Below the pieces are notes generated by a model. That model ran no database searches. It was not told the DNA's origin and saw nothing but the letters and a program-made list of their open reading frames with translations. From Fallopia convolvulus (taxonomy: Eukaryota; Streptophyta; Magnoliopsida; Caryophyllales; Polygonaceae), in assembly GCA_964016875.1 (NCBI GenBank), contig OZ024728.1, positions 13,684,272-13,748,271 of the forward strand: a stretch of DNA of 64,000 bases, written 5' to 3'. This document shows, one piece after another, positions 35,869 to 48,476 of the stretch; position 1 is the stretch's first letter, and every line of letters begins with the position of its first letter. The translations under genes and the position numbers were made by a program.

Positions 35869-37204
35869 ATATAACTAGATAGGGGATCAAATGAGAATTA
35901 TTCTTATCATGTAAAATGAGAACAAATATGGAACGTTAGATCTAAGAAATCAACGGCTCTAATAAAGTGCATGTGTTCTCTTATTTTTTTTAAAGCCAGG
36001 GGTATTTTTGACTTTACATGCATAAAATAAGAAATATTGGACAGTAGCTTTATCGTTTGTTGAACGAGCATACTTCGAGCGAGCATTCTTCTTTCACTCC
36101 TTTTCTGTCATTGTTGTTGCTTCTTCTTCTAATTTGACTTGATTTTTATGTTGATTTCGACACCACTTTCCGTTCTCACTTCTTGGATTAGGTATAGGTT
36201 ACACCATTAATGGCGGTTTAAGTTTGGTTTGCTCGGCATACCCTAATTTCTCTAATCTCTTGTATGATTGTGGTATTTGTATCTTTTGTGAGGGGTTTTT
36301 ACTTTTTGCGCGTTTCAATTTCCAGTTGAAACGATTTGATTTCACCTGCTTCTATTCTGTTTTTTGCTTGCTCTAAAGACATTTGAATATGACTGGATTT
36401 GATTAGAAATAGAGGTTGATTTTGTATACTTGTTTGATTGCCCACCAAGTGTTTGATAAAATGCCTAAACCTTTTTTTCCCCTTCAAACCCAAAATTTTG
36501 CTTGATTGCTTGAATGTTGGATGAACTTATGGCTATTAGTTGTTTGTTGCACATTCATGGGCTGGATTTTGTTGATAAATCGTAAACCATTTAGTGAATT
36601 CCCTTTTTGTTATTTATTTACATGAACCGCATTGTGATTTTCAATGAACCTTATAGTGTAATATTATGAACAGTTATGACAATATTTGTGAACCAAAAGA
36701 AAAACGTTTTTTTCACATTTTTATTACCCATTATGTGTTCCATGTTGCTTATAAATTAGTAATTTTATTCTTTTTTATTGTAGGTTGTTCATCAAGCTCC
36801 GGTCATCCTAATTTGTTTCATTCGGATAATGATGCTAGTATTGACAGAGTTTCATTCAAGGGTCTTGATAATGATGAGAATGTTGATGGTGGATGATCAT
36901 GATGAAGCTAGTGACATCTACATTCTTCACTTATCACAAAATTGTTCTTATTTCATTACCAAGATTGAACATTGAAGTTCCAATTCTCTATTTGTCTTTT
37001 TAGTAGTTGTTATGTGTTTTGGGGATTAAGTTGTCTATTTTTATGTTACTTTATGTTTGACAAATCACTTTGCTACATTGTAATTGCTTTTAAGGTTGAT
37101 TTTGACTTCACATCGAACCCAATGAGCTGAATGCCTTCTTTACAAAATTTATGCATTTTCTGTTAAATGAACTGATTATTTAAAATTCATGTACCTTCTT
37201 GTTA

Positions 37205-37280
37205 AAGACTATGAACCTTCATGTTGAAGACTATGAACCTTCATGTTGAAGACTATGAACCTTCATGTTGAACACTATGA
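37205..37280. repeat. Short tandem repeat (about 24-bp unit, 3 copies)
   Basis: The unit is close to GACTATGAACCTTCATGTTG. It is part of a wider tgaacc-rich region, 37190-37990. Confidence 0.85.
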
Positions 37281-38018
37281 ACAGTGTAATTAATACTCGC
37301 AAAACATATTTCAAAGTCTAAAATGTTTTTACCCATCTATGTAAAATATACAATTTAAGTTAACGTGACAGATTATGTCATGTATATCACCGAAAGATCA
37401 ACATCGAGCAAAAACCATTAGATATTCATTTTATTTGTCAGTCAAATGAGATATGAAACGTCGACACATGTAATGTCATTGAAAAAACGTTTAATCCATT
37501 GAGCGAAATGAGTCTATGAATTTAACAACATGCACCATATATACAACAAGCAATCAAGGATCAATCTTTTACATTTTTTTTTCTCAAAATGGACCCTTTC
37601 CATTGCGTAGCACCTGTAGTGATTTCCACTGCTTCTAGTTAACTATTGTAATAACAATATAATTTAAAATCATAGTTAGTATTCAATCAACCTACAAGTA
37701 TAAAATTCAAATAACAAGTACAATAAAAAACGCGTGAACCAAACTGTAATGTACTATGAACCAAAAGAACAAATGTCATGAACCGAAATTACAACTAGTA
37801 TGTATGACTTAAAAGACATGAACTTTAAGATAAACTATTATGAACCAAACTTTAATGTACTATGAACCAAAAGAACAAATGTCATGAACTAAAATTACAG
37901 CTAGTATGACTTAAAAGACATGAAATGTAAGATGAACTATTATGAACCCGAGCTTACAAAATCATGAACCGAAAGAAGAGTTATAATGAACCAAAATATA
38001 TAAAGCGTTTATAAAATT

Positions 38019-38087
38019 AGCCTATGTGAGATTTGAACCCACATCTATGTGCACATGCACATTGCTCTACCATTTGAGCTAATAGGC
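38019..38087 (-). ncRNA. tRNA-like sequence, copy 1
   Basis: The minus strand folds like a tRNA: 6-bp acceptor stem (GCCTAT/ATAGGC), D arm AGCTCAAATGGTAGAGC, an anticodon-like stem ATGTG/CACAT with a 6-nt loop, and T arm GTGGGTTCAAATCTCAC. The A box (TAGCTCAAATGG) and B box (GGTTCAAATC) of RNA polymerase III are kept. Length is 69 nt, and the short anticodon loop argues against a working tRNA. Two relatives lie at 51241-51309 and 51660-51728. Confidence 0.65.
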
Positions 38088-39529
38088 TACCCAAACACAA
38101 ATACAAAGTTCAACCAAAACGGAGAATATGCAACTTTAAAAAAGATGTAGTTTTTTTAGTTACTAATTTGTATTAAATATCTTTATTAACCAAAACATAT
38201 CTACAACTTATCTACCGCTAATGACACCACCCTCACAACAACTTAAATTACACATTAACCAAAACATGTACCGATTTATTAACCACCCAAACTAATTAAT
38301 GAATTTAAATCTAACCTGCAACCTTAAGTTATCACGTAAGCCCACAAGCACCTCCTGCATATCGATCGACTCCAAAGTACACCACTCGGTTACCCATGAT
38401 CACAACCCTTTTGAATTACACAAGAACTGGCCTAATGCCAAGCCCATGGAACTGCCCTCGAACTGACTTTAACCTCTACTCAACACCTAAATCCAACACC
38501 CGAGCCAGCTAAATACCACCCCCGCTTGATCATTAACCCTCTCACCCCAACCGAACACAGGAACGAGTCTAACTAGGACGTTAGGAGTAAACGATTCAAG
38601 AGAATGAAAACAGAGATCATAAAGTGGTAGCTCGAGTCGCTTACCGGAGAAACAACGATGATTGGCTAAATCAGCATACATCACAGAAGTAAAAAAATGT
38701 AAGCAAATTTCCCAAGTGGTGTCTAAAGATGAATTCAGTACTCACCAACGTGTCTAAAGATGAAGGTCATAGCATTTGTTGAAAATTCACTAAATCAGCA
38801 TACAACATAGAATTCAAACATGTAAGCAAATTTCACAAGTGGTGTTCCCCTTCTCATCACACCATTTTTGTATGCAAATTTCGCCTCAAACGAAAAGGCG
38901 AAATCAAACGAAAAGTACTGGTTTTCATATAAGCTGAGGAAAGGGTAGATGTTTACAATGAGAGGAGCATTGTTCTCTTGTAGGAATTGTATCACACCAG
39001 CAACCGAGAGTTCTCAACTAGGCGTCGGCGGCACAAACAAGTGAAAATGTGGATCTTTCTCAATTTAGAAGAACCACGGTTGACATAAGGACATCAGGAA
39101 ACAAAATTCAATTGAGGCGACAAGTTCACCCGCTCAATTTTGGAGACGAATTTGCATACTTTGACGAGGCAAAAAAGATCCGTCGACGATGAAGAATTCG
39201 TTCTCCCCGAGTTTTTCGCTCCGTCCTGAACTTCTCTATGTGCAAGGCGGAAGGGTTTTTGGGGAAGAAGGAGGGTATTTTTGGGAATGCAATGGTATTT
39301 TTTTAAAATTACACTTCGTGCCATTATTTATTGAATTAACCTTGTTTGTTTTTTTTTGCCTAGTAAAATCTTGTCCGTCCATTCTTTGAATCTAACGGCT
39401 CTCCCATGTTCTCATTTCTCACTTAAAGCAGATGTCTCATCAGAACCCTACTCTCTATAACTATATATTAAAGTTATAACTTTTCGAGCCACCAGAACGA
39501 TTCTGACACCACCTCATATTTACAAAATT

Positions 39530-39851
39530 AATTTTTATTCCTAATATTTTAACTTTTTCCTATTAAATTCTTCTTTAACTATTTAAATATATCTTTAACA
39601 TCAAATAAATATCTATTTAGTATAACAATATCTTTTGAAAACTTCCTTACACAAATATTTAAAATTAAAGATAAAATTTTTAAAAATATTTTAAAATAAG
39701 TGTAACTATCTATTTAGTATAACAATACATTTTGAAAACTTCCTTATAAAAATATTTTAAATAAAATAAATATTTAAAATTTAAAATTAAAGATAAAAAA
39801 TTTGAAAACTTCCTTATACAATATATTTTCACGAATTTATTTATACATATA
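39530..39851. other. AT-rich Helitron-like sequence
   Basis: No gene. It continues the Helitron-like segment that begins TCTATAACTATATATTAAAG near 39454. Confidence 0.35.
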
Positions 39852-40411
39852 TGTTGGTGTACAAAAACTCCGCCTTCAATTCGTCTTTAATACACCAATT
39901 AATAACTCCGCCTCTTCCGCTCCTCCTTCGATCTTTGACCTAGAAACCTGCAAAACAATCGACACAGGGGGCGGGGACCCCCTAATCCACCTCCGATGCC
40001 TAAGTCAGAAGAGCAATTGTCATTTTGAGCGACGAGGTACAACAAGAGAGCGGTGAATCCCTGAACAGTCAAGCTAAGCGAGTATTAGCTTGTCTAGGGT
40101 TTCTGAATATGCCGATGTGCACATGTGTCTCTCCCTACACGCGTAGAGCGTGTATTTATAATGGAAGAGGGAGATCAGGGGGACTTATTTAATTATTTCC
40201 TAGGGTTTCTTAAAGCCCAAGCTAGGAATATTTCCACCTTCTCCGAGTTTAATTCTATCATATTTGCAGGATAGAATCTTCCATAAAGTTGCATAATCGC
40301 CATATATTATATAATATAGAAAATAACGAAAATAACTGCGCAGTAATTTAAGAAATACCTTTTTGATAGCGAAAATAAATATGGTAATTATGTTTGTTTT
40401 ACCCGCTCACA
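39852..40411 (-). repeat. Putative 3' LTR of the truncated Gypsy element
   Basis: On the minus strand it starts TGTGAGCGGG after a GGTGGGGCA purine run and ends ACCAACA. The right partner LTR is missing, so the limits are inferred from the TG/CA ends and the position downstream of integrase. Confidence 0.45.
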
Positions 40412-40844
40412 AATGCCCCACCTACACCGCCTTACATGTTTTACCATGTTTTGCGACGTAGGGTACAGAGGGTTTCTAATCGAAGTGGACATATGGATTA
40501 GCGATTGAAGTCCCCTATTCGTATATTCGTACATCCATGAGCGATTATCATGGGGCGCATGCTATCTTTCGAGTCGTGTCCTTTGCCAAGGATTAAGGTA
40601 GAATCTCTAGAACAAACAAAACCAGACTAGGGAGAACAGAACGTTTATATTTGAAAAAAGTGCTTGGCCAAGCCTTCTAATTTTTAAGAAAACAAAAGAA
40701 AAATACAAAAAAGATGTTCATCCTAGCGACTCCAGCCTTAACTTAACATCCACGCAAGAAGCGACAGTCGGCGAACCCGCGATTGCATCCTAGGAGCCGC
40801 AGCCGCGGTCGCGGTCGATGATCCGGTGTTCGCGGTTTCTCTCT
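40412..40844. other. Untranslated spacer of the Gypsy element
   Basis: Lies between the integrase stop and the presumed 3' LTR. No ORF of note. Confidence 0.4.
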
Positions 40845-43135
40845 TCAAGGGAAGAACTTTTTTAAGTGTGCGACATTCCAAGTCCGAGGCACTCCCTTTC
40901 CGTCAAGACTCTCCAACTTATATGCTCCCCACCCATATGCTGTTGTCACCCGAAATGGGCCTTTCCAATTTGGGCCAAGCTTGCCTTCCACGGGGTCCCA
41001 TGCGCTTCCAATGACCCGTCGAAGTACGAGGTCACCAACTCGGAAGGTACGGTATTTTACACGTCGGGCAATAACCCGTTTGGCTGCCCCTTGATAAGTT
41101 GCAAGACGTACTGCTGCAATATCTCTGCGTTCTTCGGCGAAGTCGAGGTGAGCGGAGAGCGCTTGATTATTTCTATTGGGGTCAAACTGCGTCGTTCTCA
41201 GTGTCGGTAACCCGATCTCTATTGGTATCAATGCTTCCGTGCCATATGCCAAGGCAAAAGGTGATTCCCTGGTTGATCTACGCGGGGTGGTTCGATAAGC
41301 CCACAAGACAGCTTGCAGCTCTTCGACCCATCTTCCTTTGGCTTTTCCAAGGCGCTTCTTCAACTCGTCGACGATTACTTTGTTTGTAGCCTCTGCTTGC
41401 CCGTTTGCCTGTGGGTAGCCGACTGAGGAGTAAATATTCTTGATTCCCATCCCTCTGCAATATTCTTTGAATTTCTCACTATTGAATTGAGTCCCGTTGC
41501 CAGAGATAAGAGCAAAAGGGATGCCGAAACGCGTGATAATGTGTTCCCAGACGAATTTCTGGGTGTCAGAATCACGGATGTTTTCCAATGGTTTTGCTTC
41601 CACCCATTTAGTGAAGTAGTATGTGGCAGTGATAAGATAACACACATTCCCGAGTGCTCTGGGAAATGGGCCGACGATATCCAGACCCCACTGCGCAAAT
41701 GGCCATGGAATAGTCAAAGAGTGGAGGTTTTCTGCCGACATGTGTGAGATCTTGGCGAATCTTTGGCACTTGTCGCACTTCTTTACATACTGTTAAGAGT
41801 CTCTCTGCATGTAAGGCCACCAATATCCCTAGGATCGCGCTCGAAACGTCAAACTGCGACCTCCAGCGTGCATTCCGCATATGCCTTCATAAATCTCATA
41901 CAATAAAGGCTCAACTTTGCTTGGGGGTACGCATCTCAAGTTTGGCCCAGAGAAAGATCGACGATATAAAATCTTTTCTGACGATAGCCAAAATCTGTGA
42001 GCCCTTAAGCAAACTTTTCTTGCTTCGGCGACATCCGAAGGCAAGACGTTTTCATCCAAGTAGCGAATCAAGGGCGTTTGCCACCCTAGACCGTCATCGA
42101 TCGCGACCTCCGTCGAGGAGATCTCTGCGGACATGTTAGAGGCATCTATTGCCGGACAACCCGAAACTTCCAGCTGGATTGATGTCCTGAGCGTATTTCC
42201 TGAACAAGCAGCCAGAGTTGCCAGGGCATCGGCGGATTTGTTTTGATCACGCGATCTTTGCTCAAGCTCGCAATGCTCGAACTCGTTCATCATGGCCCTT
42301 GCTTTCTCCATGTATTTAATCATCTTCGCTCCCTTAGCTTCATAGTGCCCCAGTACTTGATTGACAATAAGCTGAGAATCAGAGAGGACAAGTAGTTTGG
42401 CGATTCAAAGACTGGTTGTTGTCTCTAATCCGACTATTAACGCTTCGTACTCAGCCTCGTTGTTAGTAGCATCAAAACTGAGATGAACGGCTAATTGTAA
42501 AACTTCTCCTGTAGGCGATGATAGCACAATTCCAACTCCGGATCCTTGGTTATTACTTGCGCCATCAATTTCGAGAATCCAGCATGGAATTTCTGTACGC
42601 TGGGGAGGACCTACGACTGCGACCGCGGTTTCATTCGGATGAGAATCGCGCTTCTCAGGGGAGTGCACCACGATCGCGGTATTGTCCGCCACGATCGCGA
42701 TCGGTGCGGCCGCGGTTTCTTTCGTTGGCTCTCGGGTAAATTCCGCTATGAAATCTGCAAGCACCTGTGCCTTAATGGAGGTTCGAGGCATGTACTCGAT
42801 ATCATATTGCCCCAATTCTACAACCCACTTAGCAACCCGTCCCGCGAGATCCGAGCTAGAAAGGAGCGCTCGAATAGGATAGGCCGTAACGACTTGAATT
42901 GGATGCTCTTGGAAATAATGATTGAGTTTGCGAGATGTTGTAACCAAACCCAAAAGAAATTGCTCCATGAGTGAATACCTTGTTTCTGCATCGAGTAGCG
43001 TCTTGCTAGTATAGTAAAAAAGCCTCTGATTTCCGCCCTCTTCTTTGATCAAGACTACGCTAACCGCTCGAAGAGACACGGCTAAGTAAAGCTTCAAGGT
43101 GTCTCCTTTATTAGGCACAATCAAAATTGGAGGGG
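40845..43135 (-). pseudogene. Ty3/Gypsy pol fragment (RT end, RNase H, second RNase H, integrase), Tat-like
   Basis: One continuous minus frame with nonsense breaks. Order: the end of reverse transcriptase and RNase H (SPPILIVPNKGDTLKLYLAV, LFYYTSKTLLDAETRYS), a variable linker, a second RNase H-like domain (EIDGASNNQGSGVGIVLSSP, DATNNEAEYEALIVGL), then zinc region and integrase (WGLDIVGPFPRALG, GYPQANGQAEATNK) and a C-terminal chromatin-side region (GKLGPNWKGPFRV). The second RNase H suggests the Tat lineage. In-frame stops: TGA 42405, TAG 41829, TAA 41793. The second catalytic aspartate of integrase is glycine (ISGNGTQF, codon at 41499). The 5' two-thirds of the element are gone; the break lies near 43135. 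Confidence 0.9.
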
Positions 43136-43329
43136 ATTGTAAATAAACAAAATTGGATGTTTTACTTGGTAATTCTGTTAAAGTGTCTCCTATATAAAGC
43201 TTCAAGGTGTCTCCTATATAAAACATGTTTGAATGCCCGAATGCATAAACAAAATTACCAAGTAACCCTTCCCGAATTTTCCTCAAAATATTCCAAACAA
43301 AACTTAAAAATTACAATTGAAATAATTTA
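43136..43329. other. Rearranged junction with repeated short blocks
   Basis: The block GCTTCAAGGTGTCTCCT occurs at 43091 and again at 43199, with a partial copy near 43181. This looks like filler DNA at a break between the Gypsy fragment and the next repeat. Confidence 0.5.
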
Positions 43330-44726
43330 ACAGAATTAATAATAATAATAAATCCTCCCGAAGTACACCCGAAAAACCCAAACTAATGACACGTGCGTCA
43401 ACAATCCACTCCACCATCCGGCCAAGGCTCCTACACGGTTTCCTATGACATACATATAACTGGAAAAATAATCCCCGAAGGGTCAGCTACTAATCTACCA
43501 AGCAAGATACTATGCGGAAATTTTAAGACGTTTAAAAACAGTTTTCTATAGTCAGCAAACAGAATCCACAATCGCAACCATAACTCTAAAGGCCAATACC
43601 TAAGTTAGACGATTAATCACACATAAGACAAACACACATACACACAATCGCGCAATTAAAGCAACATAACTCATTCTCCATGTCGTCTTCCAATCCACAG
43701 TGCAGAGGCAGCCCCCCCCCCCACTCCTCACATCACTTCTTCCTTCTAACCCCGGCTAAGCCTCCACTAGAGCACTTGCCAAAACACACAGATAGCATTT
43801 TCTTTTGAAGGGGCACGGTTTTCCTGTCACACGGACCATACATAGGCAACCCTTCCTCTCCGCCAGCTACGATGGCCGTGCTGGAAACGGTACCAACACA
43901 GAGAAAACGTTTGAAAACTCATTTCCGGCAAAACCCATTTAAAACCAATTTGCACACAACAACACAAGCAAGTCCAAAATATTTTAAAAAGATATTTGAG
44001 ACTAGTTCCCAAAACCAATCCTACAATAACGACATAAAATCTAACGAGCCAGAGAAGTACCGAGCAAGTCGAAAACGACTTACCTTGAATGAAAATCTTT
44101 GAGGCAATGAATAACTAGGAGTCCAAGCAAGAGTATTTCCTAGTCCAAGCAAGAGTATTTCCTAACATAAAAATGAGGATAATTATTATTCAAATCACAA
44201 GACTCTAACTTGCCCATAATTAATTAGAACCCCACTAATTAGCCACCAACCTCCCATTAAGCCAAACTAACCGCACCTAATCGAATACTCCTCCAGATCA
44301 CAAATTAACTAGCTTTTTAACTAGCCAAACACCAATCCACTAGAGTTCCACCCATTAACTAACACCCTTGAACTACACGTACCCTTAATCAACCATTAAG
44401 CCTAAACCACCAAGATCACCCCCAAATTGTTCGATCAACACCCACATAAAAAACCAATATATGTACATGTTGATCAACTTAACACCTTAAACCCCAAGAC
44501 TCACACCTTAAATAATATATGTAATGTAATGCGACCCTCTATCCCACGATGACACTTCTACAACGGCAACTCGATGACTCAAAGACGAACTAAAATCGAC
44601 ACTGTGCGTCAACAACAAGGAGAGTGTGGGAGATCGAACGAACCGAATAGTGAGCGGGGGGAAACAACGAGGAGAGTGGCGGCGGATTGAATTGGTGTAG
44701 AAATAAATTAACGCTGCTAGGTTTTA

Positions 44727-45900
44727 ATTTTTTTTTGATGAGTTAAGAAGTCGGTTTACCGAACAGGCCCGGTAAAACCGAGAGGCCGAGTTAACGGCCA
44801 TTGGAAAACCAACAGGAACATATAAAGACAAACAAAGCACGAAAGTAAGTACAACTGACGAAAAAAGGCACTAGAACTAAACGAGAAGTGGTAGAAGCGA
44901 GGGGCTAAAGATCAACGTCTTTAGCATTCGGGTCAAAGCGGACAAAAATAAAGAAGTGGACTACTGACGTTGCCTCCACCGGGATGAAGGATCTTCAACA
45001 TTTGCAAGAACGTCCTGGCGACTGCGCCAATCACAAACGCACCACACCCAATCCCAAAACCAAATCCCGAATTTGTACAAACCGTGCTTGAGCTACCTGC
45101 AAACATACACACAAACCTAAAAAAACAAGCCACAAGCCACGTAAGAAGCAAAAACCAAAAGGCACACCAAAGAGGCTCCAAAAAGGCCACAAAGGTGGGC
45201 CGAGTCCAAAAAGGGCCAAAAGCCCATCAACTCAACAAAGATTTCAAATTGGGCCAAAACAACGCATCGAAGCAATGTGGAGACGTGGAATATCGACAAC
45301 CGCCGGTCGATACAAGAACCCAGAAGTTTCACGACAACCGTCGTTCGACACAAGGGGCAAAGCGTAACGACGACGATGACGGAGACACAGTCCCGCCAAA
45401 CGAAACGTCGACACTAAGCCACCTACGTTCTAGAGCCAGTCAAGCCGAATTATACCGTCGACCGACCCTGGACCAAAACCGATCATAAAAGAGCCGATAC
45501 AATCGAAAACGAGGCCGAAAGTCCTAGTTCTGGTGGAAATCTCGAAATTTATGACGAAAATATCGAAATTTCAACACCAGATCTCAGAAGGAATTCCATA
45601 AGCAAATTATTAAATTAAGCAGCAAAGCCTCCCCAACTTGCAATTTAGGTTTCAGTGGCAAAAAAGCCACAAAAACCCCGTCACCACACATCAAACTTGT
45701 ATTGAACTGAGTTTTCAGTAGAATGGTGGCTGAACCACCAAACCAAAAGATCTGACGCCAATAAACACACCCACAACAGACCGGAAAAATCTAATAATCC
45801 GAACCCGATCACAAACATTGTCCAACACCAACAAAATTCGATTGTATCCGAACAAGAGAGTCATAAAAATCAATCTCTCAAAAAGAACTGTTTGTTCAAC
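44727..45900 (-). mobile_element. Possible LINE/SINE-type retroposon fragment
   Basis: The minus strand ends CTTAACTCATCAAAAAAAAA, a poly(A)-like tail, and it lies inside the older LTR copy. Upstream of the tail is a TTTGCAGGTAGC motif and a small palindrome (CTAAAGACGTTGATCTTTAG). No ORF of a known family, and no target duplication was found. Confidence 0.35.
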
Positions 45901-45989
45901 ACCAACACCCCCCGGATTAGCCTAGCAGAAGCCGGGGTTGAACGAGAAATTCGTGTTAAATCCGGCACCGGCAACTACCACAAGGAAAA

Positions 45990-46140
45990 GGGCGGCTTTC
46001 TCAGCCTAGGAACAAGCGGCCTTCTCAGCCTAGGGACAAGCGGCCTTCTCGACCTGAGACCAATAGCCTTCTCGACTGATGACAAAGGCCTTCTCGGCCA
46101 ACTTCGTGGCTTCCCCTTTCTAGAGAGAAGGCTGAGCCTA
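45990..46140. repeat. Short tandem repeat, CTTCTCAGCC type
   Basis: Four to five imperfect units around GCGGCCTTCTCAGCCTAGG. Confidence 0.7.
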
Positions 46141-46705
46141 TCTCTCTAGAAAGGAGCCTTTCAAGTTCTAGTTAGACATGGGTTTAATAAAGAGGCGATA
46201 GAATTTTGATTAATTAATTAAACATAACTAGATAAGATCTAGTTAGGTTTGGAGTGAGAGAAAAAAATAGATAACATAGAGATTATCTAACAATTAGACA
46301 TGATTTCAAAATATTATTAAAAAGGGTTATAAATAATAAATATTCCTTCCTGTAAGGTTATTTGTGGGTCAAGACATCTCAACTCATTTTTCCGACCTAG
46401 AATCAAAAACGAAACCCGGATATTACACAAAATAGGTAAGGCGTATTCATATAATGCTCTCCAAATTTACAATAAATTAATATATTTTTAAATTCCTAAT
46501 ATTTTTACTTATACTAAAATTAATTAAACTTTGAATAACGAACAAGCTTATTGCCTCTCAAAATAATTGTAAAATAATAGTTAAATGTCTTGGTAGTTAT
46601 GATGAACGGTTAAAAATTTTGGACAACATAATTAATAGTTAAAATAATAGAAAAATCTTATTATATATTGATAATAAACGAAGGCCATCAGCGACATCTA
46701 CCTAA

Positions 46706-48476
46706 TCTACTATATATATATAAGCAATAAGGTTTGAAGTCTTCTCATTACGCCACTTAGGATTTCGCCATATGTCGATCCTATATTAAGCCACCTCAGA
46801 TTTGTACACATATCATTTTCTTATAATTTAGACGTCTTTATAAATATTCCATGTCATAGTCCACATGTCAAAAGTTGACCGAACCCGCTAACCCGACCCG
46901 ACCCGCCCGATAATTTTAGGGTCAAAGACCCGAAAAATTGAACCCGAAACCCGAAATCAACCAAACCCGATAGAACCCGAACCCGTTGGGTTGAAACCCG
47001 AAACTCGTTGGGTTGACCGATTTAGTATATTTATAAAATTTATTTTAAAAAATATAATATATTCTATTATTAAAATACATAAAAATAATATATTTTAATC
47101 AAATATTATTATTTAATTAAAAATCTATTTTAATAATCATAAAAAATTCTATGTTTTTGACCCGCTGGTCAATCTAACCCGCCCGAAAACCCACATCGAC
47201 CCGACCCGTTTAACCCGTGACTCGTAACGACCCGAACCCGACTCAACCCGAACCCGAAATGACCTAACCCGAACCCGCACGAGCCGACCCGATTGACAGG
47301 TCTACTCATATGTTATATACACATCATATTGCCACATAATCTACAAATCTCCATCAATTTTTTAATTTTTTTATATAGGATTAAAATAATGTTTTTTTGG
47401 AAATTTAGTTACATATTTCGAGAAATTTACATGTAAAAATATTTTTTACCATATCTTTATGATTCTACCAAAAAAAATCGCATAAATACATACCGAGATC
47501 TTATCCTATAATATTTTTAAAATGCAAAATTAATAATAGATTGTTAATGATCCATATATTTGATATGATCATATATGTACGTATATAACAAATATATTGA
47601 ACAACAAAATTAACAATTAACCTATTTTCTAGCAAAATAAAATCTGGTTCGTAAAAATTAATTTTCATGAAATTGACATAAAAATATTTTTTATGTATTT
47701 TATATGATAGATTTTAACATATCTTCGTGATCCTAACAACTCTCCAATATAATTTAAAAAAACTCACATAAATATAGACCGAGATCTTATCCTATAATAT
47801 TTTTAAATTACAAAATTAATAATAAATTGTTATTGATCCATATGACCATATGTACATAACGAATAAATTGAACGGAAAATTTAACAATTAAAATATTTTC
47901 TAAAAAAAATTAGAATAGATATGTCTAGAGATAATCTTAACATATTTTCGATAACCTTATCATTGTTTTGACTTTTCCAATATGAGTTACGGTATTTAAA
48001 AAAATGAATAATAATAAATATATAGAAAAAATGAGTTACGATTTTACAATCTATGTATCAAATTTTTTTGTTAATCTATATTTTTTTCCCATTATGATAT
48101 TTAGATATAATCGAATCTTTTTGTTGCCAAATCTTTAAATTTCAATTATGATATATCTTTTAATTTTTAATTTTGATAATTTACATACAAATCTAGCCAA
48201 TTACAATTGTAATTTTCAATTATAATTTCCCGGTAATGTTTTTTTGATAATATACGTACAAGTCAAGTCAATTTTATTTGCTAATCCATATTAAATGTCC
48301 CATTATTTTCATTTTTACTATCAAAATCTTTAATTTAGAATTTTTTTTTACAATTTATATAAATCATCAATTCACAATTATTATTTATATTATATTTTTA
48401 TTTATGAATATTTTTATATAGTATATCTAAAAAAACATCGAGTCGTAGTCGTGTAGGGCACGACGGGGACAACTAG
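46706..48476 (+). mobile_element. Inner non-autonomous Helitron
   Basis: The 5' end is TCTACTATATATATATAAGC. The 3' end has a hairpin GTCGTG-TAGGG-CACGAC (48448-48464) followed by GGGGACAACTAG ending at 48476. The host bases are A and T. Length is 1771 bp, non-coding, and it includes an AACCCG-rich block. Confidence 0.85.
46875..47305. repeat. AACCCG/GACCCG-rich repeat block
   Basis: Many AACCCGA and GACCCG units at both ends surround an AT-rich centre (about 47025-47155). The outer borders carry inverted TGTCAA (near 46868) and TTGACA (near 47295). It may be a small TIR transposon within the Helitron. Confidence 0.5.

Larger units (their letters stand above)
35878..39454. mobile_element. 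Mutator-like TIR element, copy 1
   Basis: Long, diverged terminal inverted repeats of about 80 bp: the left end reads GATAGGGGATCAAATGAGA and the reverse complement of the right end reads AGAGTAGGGTTCTGATGAGA. Both continue with AATGAGAACA and GTTAGAT blocks. The flanks ATATAACTA (35869-35877) and CTATAACTA (39455-39463) match in 8 of 9 bases, the 9-bp size of Mutator elements. The target was Helitron-like sequence. No transposase was found. Inside are a tgaacc-rich array, a tRNA-like sequence and a segment shared with the big Helitron. Confidence 0.6.
43330..46430 (-). repeat. Diverged inverted copy of the LTR of the 51.8-kb element, itself interrupted
   Basis: The minus strand starts TGTAATATCCGGGTTTCG near 46427. 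Between about 43380 and 44100 it follows the same order as the LTR at 51831-55514: the segments around AATATTCCCCGAAGGGTCAGC, the C12 run region, GGGCACGGTTTTCCTGTCACAC and GTACCAACACAGAGAAAACG. It has many substitutions, so it is a much older relative in opposite orientation. Confidence 0.6.

Noticed and set aside
38019..38087. A functional tRNA gene
   Set aside because: The anticodon loop has 6 nt, the acceptor stem has only six pairs, and it is repeated within transposons.
41097..42974. Plus-strand ORFs across the Gypsy region
   Set aside because: They overlap the clear minus-strand pol frame and contain no recognisable motifs.
46880..47300. Telomere-like repeats
   Set aside because: The repeated word is AACCCG/GACCCG, not the plant telomere AAACCCT, and it lies inside a Helitron.
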